DNA of 64,000 nucleotides from Candidatus Acidiferrum typicum (GTDB lineage: Bacteria; Acidobacteriota; Terriglobia; Acidiferrales; UBA7541): the NCBI GenBank assembly GCA_002478115.1, contig DLMH01000198.1:98275-162274 (forward strand). The letters run 5' to 3'. Positions 60,398 to 64,000 of this stretch are shown in pieces. A program made the position numbers and the translations under genes. The first letter of the stretch is position 1. The number at the start of each line of letters is the position of its first letter. The notes under the pieces were generated by a model that saw only the letters and a program-made list of their open reading frames with translations, had not been told where the DNA came from and made no database searches.

Positions 60398-63300
60398 ATG
60401 GTTCAAAGCATCATTGCGCTCAGTTTCCTCATAGGAACTCTCCTCGTCGGAGTGTTCTTCGCCTACGTCTACTCCCTCAAGCGCCAGCCCTATCTTCTCT
60501 ATTGGACCGCTGCCTGGGTCTTCTACGGCCTGCACTATCTCTGCCCGGGTCTCTCGCCCTGGATCGGTGAAAATCCGCTGCTGGCCTCCCTCAATCACGC
60601 CCTCTTCGGATTTGCAGGCATCTGCTTCTTCCTCGGCACGCAACTCTATACTCGCAAGAAGCTCTGGGTTGTTCCCGCCATCGTCGCCGCCGTGATCCTC
60701 GCGGTCTGGTCCGCCGCCAACGCGCTGCAACTCCTGCCCTTTTCTTCCTACGTGCCCTCCTCTCTCATCTACGTTTACGTCGGCTTCCTCTTCTGGCGCG
60801 AAAGCCAGAATCACGAAACTCTCGCCGATCGACTCCTCAGTGTTTCCTTCGCCGCCTGGGGCCTCGTCTTTCTTGCCTTCCACGTCCTGCACTTCGCTCC
60901 CGAAGTGGTCGGCCAGACGGCCCGTCCCATTTCCGCGGTTCCTATCGCCTTTGTTTCCATGCTCCTGATCATGTCCGTCTACGAGGAAGAGAAACGCCGC
61001 GTCGAGCGCAACATGCTCGCTCTCTCCAACCTCAATCTCGCCACCTCCAGCTTCGTCGGCGGCGAAATTCAGCGCATGCTCGCTCAGGCCCTCGACCGCG
61101 TTCTCGGCGTTGTTCGCCTTCCCGCGGGTGCGCTTTTCCTTCATCACGGCGACCCCACCGGGCCTACCTCTGTCGTCTCTGCCGGCATTCCCGATGAGTT
61201 CTGCCGCGTCGCTCAGGAGCAGGGCCTCGACGATTATCTTGTCGGCCTCGTCTCCCGCCTCGGAGGCCTGCTCGGTTTCCGCGATCTCCGCGACGACAAT
61301 CTCACCGCCCTCGAAAAAGACGAGCCCATTCGCCGTTTCCGTCAACTCGCTCTCAAACATGGCTTGCGCTGCATCGTGGTCATCAGCCTGCAAGCCAAGG
61401 AACAAGCCTTCGGCCTCCTCCTCCTCGGCACCCCGGACAATCGTCGCTTTACCCCTGCCGAATTGCGCTTACTCCTCGCCCTCGGCCACCAGATCGGCAT
61501 GGCCGTCGAAAACAGTTATCTCATCCAGCAAACTTCCCGCCGCTCCGAGGAACTCCACGTTCTCAATGAAATCGGCCGCGCCCTCAGTTCCACTCTCAAT
61601 CAGGAAGATCTTCTCCGCAAAATCTGGGAAGAGCTGCGCCGCCTCTTCGATGTGGAGAATCTCTATCTCGCAACCCCGGATGCCCTGCGCGATGCTATCC
61701 AGTTTGAGCTGGAAATGATTGATGGCGTGCGCATGCCGAAACGCTCGCGCCCTGCCGGCAATCACCTTACCGAGTACATCCTGCGCACCCGCCAGCCCGT
61801 TCTCATTCGCGAAAACTATCTCACCGAAGTCCGCAAACTCGGCGTCGATGCCCTGCGCACCGCGGGCTCGTTCTGCGGAGTTCCGCTGGTCGCCTATGAT
61901 CACGCCATTGGCGCGCTGTGCATCTTCTCCGATCAGGATCGCGCCTTCGACGAAGGCCACCTTGAGCTTCTTCGCGTGCTCGCCAGCGAAGCCAGCATCG
62001 CCATTGAAAACGCCCGCCTCTTCCAGGAAGAGCGCACCAAGGCGCGCCATCTTAATCTCTTGAATCTCATCTCCCGCGACGCCATCGCCACGCTCAATCC
62101 CGATGAAGTGCTGGCCAAGATCGCCGAGCAGCTCGAAAACGGCCTCACCTACGACCATATCGGTATCGCGATTCTCGACTACACCACGCGCGAGCTCCAC
62201 ATCCAGGCCGAGGGCGGCAAGCGCCGTGGCGCCGCGGGACTTCGCCTTCCCCTCGACACCGGCCTCATCGGTCAGGTCGCGCGCACCGGCAAGACCGCCG
62301 CGTTCCGTTCCCTCCCCAGTTCGCAGAATGGGCCCAAGCCCGTCCTCGCCGATTCCCTTACCGCCATGGCCCTGCCGATCTTTTACGCCGATTACCTGCA
62401 CGGCGTCCTTTACGTCGAAACCCGTGAACGCATCGAATTCTCCGAAGAGGAATCCCTCCTCCTCAGCACCCTCGCCGACTTGATCTCCGGCGCGCTGCAC
62501 AACGCCCTTACCTTCCAGAAAGCCCAGGAGCAGGCCATCACCGACGGCCTCACCGGCGTCAAAACCCACCGCTTCTTTATGGAAGCTCTCTCTTCCGAAT
62601 GGAAGCGCTCCTCCCGTGCCGGGCGTTCCTTCGCTCTTGTCCTCATGGACTTGGACCGCTTTAAATTCGTCAACGATTTCTACGGCCACCTCGAAGGCGA
62701 CTTGGTTCTCCAGCGCGTCGGGCAAATCCTCGAAGGCAACTGCCGCCGCTCGGATGTCGTGGCCCGTTACGGCGGCGACGAATTCGTCATCCTCATGCCG
62801 GAAACCTCCATGGAGCAGGCCCGCCAGTTGGCCTCCAAGCTGCGCGGCTGGGTTTCCGCCGATCCACTTCTCCGCGAGAAGAACATTACCGCCAGCTTCG
62901 GTATCGCCTGCTACCCCCTCCACGGCTCCACGCCGCAGGAACTTATCCAGGTCGCCGACGCTTCCATGTATCTCTCCAAGCATCAGGGCGGCAACACCGT
63001 CTCCACCGCCGACCACATCGACCCCAAGGACGCCCGGCGCTGGAAGCGCGACGTCCTGGAAGCCTATCTCGGGGTCACCCTCAAGCGTCTCTTCGCCACC
63101 GGCCCCGAATCCTTCAACGAAATTCACCAGCGCCTCTGCCAGTTCACGGAGTCTCTCCCCGCTTCCGAAGCCTCGCCCCTTTCCACCGCGGACGGCCCCG
63201 CCTCTCTTCCCCAATCTATTCTCGACACCGTCACTTCCCTCGCCTACGCCATCGACGCCAAGGATCAGTACACCCAGGGCCACTCCCAAAAGGTTTCCGC

Positions 63301-63814
63301 CTATTCTGCCTTGCTCGCCGAATCTCTCAGCTTGTCCGAAGCCGAAGTCGAGGAGATTCGCCTGGCCGCCGTCCTCCACGATGTCGGTAAAGTCGGCATC
63401 CCCGAACACATCCTCAACAAGAACGGCCCGCTCAATCCCGAGGAATGGGACACCATGAAGACCCACGTAACCTTCGCCGCAAGACTCCTCGAGCCTCTCC
63501 CGCAACTCGCGCGCATCCGCCTTATGGTCCTGCACCACCACGAATTCTTCGATGGTTCCGGCTATCCCAACGCCCTCTCCGGTGAAGACATCCCCATCGG
63601 CGCGCGCATCATCACCATCGCCGACTCCTACGACACCATCACCAGCGATCGCAGCTACAAAAAAGGCCGTACCGCCGAGGAAGCTCTCGCCGAACTCGAA
63701 CGTTGCGCCGGCACGCAATTCGATCCGCGCCTCATCGAAGCCTTTGTCCGCGCCATGCGCCTTCTCCCCAACCCCATCATCGAAGCCGCCTCCCTCCTGT
63801 CCCGCAATCTCTAG
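60398..63814 (+). CDS. GAF-GGDEF-HD-GYP cyclic-di-GMP signalling protein
   Basis: An 1138-residue membrane sensor. About seven N-terminal helices (IIALSFLIGTLLVGVFFAYVY onward), then about three GAF-like sensor regions (roughly 210-715). The GGDEF domain has an intact RYGGDEFVIL with I-site RRSD four residues before it. The HD-GYP domain has LHDVGKVGIPEHIL and HHHEFFDGSGYP. Both synthesis and breakdown of c-di-GMP are thus possible in one protein. ATG 60398 (MVQSII) starts the first helix. No partner gene is adjacent. Confidence 0.93.
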   Translation: MVQSIIALSFLIGTLLVGVFFAYVYSLKRQPYLLYWTAAWVFYGLHYLCPGLSPWIGENPLLASLNHALFGFAGICFFLGTQLYTRKKLWVVPAIVAAVILAVWSAANALQLLPFSSYVPSSLIYVYVGFLFWRESQNHETLADRLLSVSFAAWGLVFLAFHVLHFAPEVVGQTARPISAVPIAFVSMLLIMSVYEEEKRRVERNMLALSNLNLATSSFVGGEIQRMLAQALDRVLGVVRLPAGALFLHHGDPTGPTSVVSAGIPDEFCRVAQEQGLDDYLVGLVSRLGGLLGFRDLRDDNLTALEKDEPIRRFRQLALKHGLRCIVVISLQAKEQAFGLLLLGTPDNRRFTPAELRLLLALGHQIGMAVENSYLIQQTSRRSEELHVLNEIGRALSSTLNQEDLLRKIWEELRRLFDVENLYLATPDALRDAIQFELEMIDGVRMPKRSRPAGNHLTEYILRTRQPVLIRENYLTEVRKLGVDALRTAGSFCGVPLVAYDHAIGALCIFSDQDRAFDEGHLELLRVLASEASIAIENARLFQEERTKARHLNLLNLISRDAIATLNPDEVLAKIAEQLENGLTYDHIGIAILDYTTRELHIQAEGGKRRGAAGLRLPLDTGLIGQVARTGKTAAFRSLPSSQNGPKPVLADSLTAMALPIFYADYLHGVLYVETRERIEFSEEESLLLSTLADLISGALHNALTFQKAQEQAITDGLTGVKTHRFFMEALSSEWKRSSRAGRSFALVLMDLDRFKFVNDFYGHLEGDLVLQRVGQILEGNCRRSDVVARYGGDEFVILMPETSMEQARQLASKLRGWVSADPLLREKNITASFGIACYPLHGSTPQELIQVADASMYLSKHQGGNTVSTADHIDPKDARRWKRDVLEAYLGVTLKRLFATGPESFNEIHQRLCQFTESLPASEASPLSTADGPASLPQSILDTVTSLAYAIDAKDQYTQGHSQKVSAYSALLAESLSLSEAEVEEIRLAAVLHDVGKVGIPEHILNKNGPLNPEEWDTMKTHVTFAARLLEPLPQLARIRLMVLHHHEFFDGSGYPNALSGEDIPIGARIITIADSYDTITSDRSYKKGRTAEEALAELERCAGTQFDPRLIEAFVRAMRLLPNPIIEAASLLSRNL

Positions 63815-64000
63815 TCCGCTTCCTCGTCGCTTCCGAAAAAATCTCTTTTCATAGGAGGCCGGGGCTTCAGTGTCTGTGTGACGACTCAATTTTTTGCATG
63901 CTCCGACCAAAATATATTGTGAATCGCGAAGCGACTTCACACAGTTTATTGCCACGAAAGCTAGTTCTCATGGACACTCTAGTGTTATGTTACATAAATA
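63815..64000. other. end of window: non-coding with possible start of a gene
   Basis: An ATG at 63970 opens a frame (DTLVLCYIN) running off the window; support is weak. A hairpin at 63918-63941 lies before it. Confidence 0.3.
63918..63941. repeat. hairpin near window end
   Basis: TGTGAATCGC and GCGA, C, TTCACA pair with a GAA loop and one bulged base. It could be a transcription end signal or operator. Confidence 0.4.

Noticed and set aside
63918..63941. CRP/FNR-like site TGTGA...TCACA
   Set aside because: The spacing between the halves is 14 bases, not six; the inner bases form a hairpin.
61469..63955. 828-codon frame antisense to the c-di-GMP gene
   Set aside because: Gly/Glu/Val-rich shadow of a GC-rich coding frame; no domain is seen and it would overlap the GGDEF and HD-GYP motifs.
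1..64000. Search for tRNA, rRNA, CRISPR arrays, integrases, prophage and complete insertion sequences
   Set aside because: None was recognised by eye in the intergenic regions; a covariance-model scan would be needed to exclude small RNAs.

Overview
The window is GC-rich, gene-dense bacterial chromosome carrying housekeeping genes and no phage or large mobile block. Gene content fits a Gram-negative, diderm bacterium of the Acidobacteriota type: LptD, a TonB-dependent receptor with an N-terminal carboxypeptidase-regulatory domain, MutS2, an MglA GTPase, AsmA, a RuvAB pair, many secreted proteins of unknown function, and short dispersed repeats resembling GATTCCTCGCTTCGC...CGGAATGAC. The assignment to Acidobacteriota is an inference from gene content. 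It could be checked with the DnaG, RuvB, GltX or MurJ proteins.

Layout. 1-7.4 kb (minus strand): partial dnaG, a frameshifted S23-type four-helix-bundle gene flanked by inverted repeats, a PIN toxin/antitoxin pair with its own promoter-operator, mutS2, a LOG-family nucleotidase and a PBP4-type carboxypeptidase. 7.5-14.5 kb (plus): a SYLF lipid-binding protein, a TetR-HlyD-ABC-ABC efflux operon with a promoter/operator, a Cys-rich protein and aspartokinase. 14.5-24.2 kb: radical SAM protein, several secreted proteins, a degenerate receiver protein, an ARPP-1-like protein, folK, murJ, and a secreted metallo-beta-lactamase-fold enzyme. 24.3-33.7 kb: ruvB and ruvA, two redox proteins, a TonB-dependent receptor, yvcK, a TPR protein, mglA, and a DUF433 antitoxin that may have lost its toxin.

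34-50 kb is a cell-surface polysaccharide and envelope region. It has a GT4 glycosyltransferase, a WecA-like phospho-sugar transferase, a geranylgeranyl-reductase-like flavoprotein, UDP-glucose dehydrogenase, UDP-glucuronate decarboxylase, a second nucleotide-sugar dehydrogenase, a nucleotide-sugar epimerase, a CpsB-type PHP phosphatase, a DUF218 protein and LptD. Together they would make UDP-glucuronate, UDP-xylose and a UDP-HexNAc uronate and attach sugars to a polyprenyl carrier.

50-55.5 kb holds the two most interesting groups. One is a minus-strand operon of three genes with 4-base overlaps (CDP-alcohol phosphatidyltransferase, HAD phosphatase, Aur1/Ipt1-like PAP2 protein) that matches the expected layout of an inositol-phosphate lipid pathway. 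The other is a plus-strand group (CcdA-like, TlpA-like, frataxin, DsbD N-terminal-like domain) that looks like a DsbD split into separate genes with a frataxin inside it. The right end carries an AsmA protein, gltX, an unknown membrane protein with a regulatory-like domain, and a large GAF-GGDEF-HD-GYP c-di-GMP protein.

No rRNA, tRNA, CRISPR array, integrase or complete insertion sequence was seen. All family calls come from reading motifs; no database search was run.
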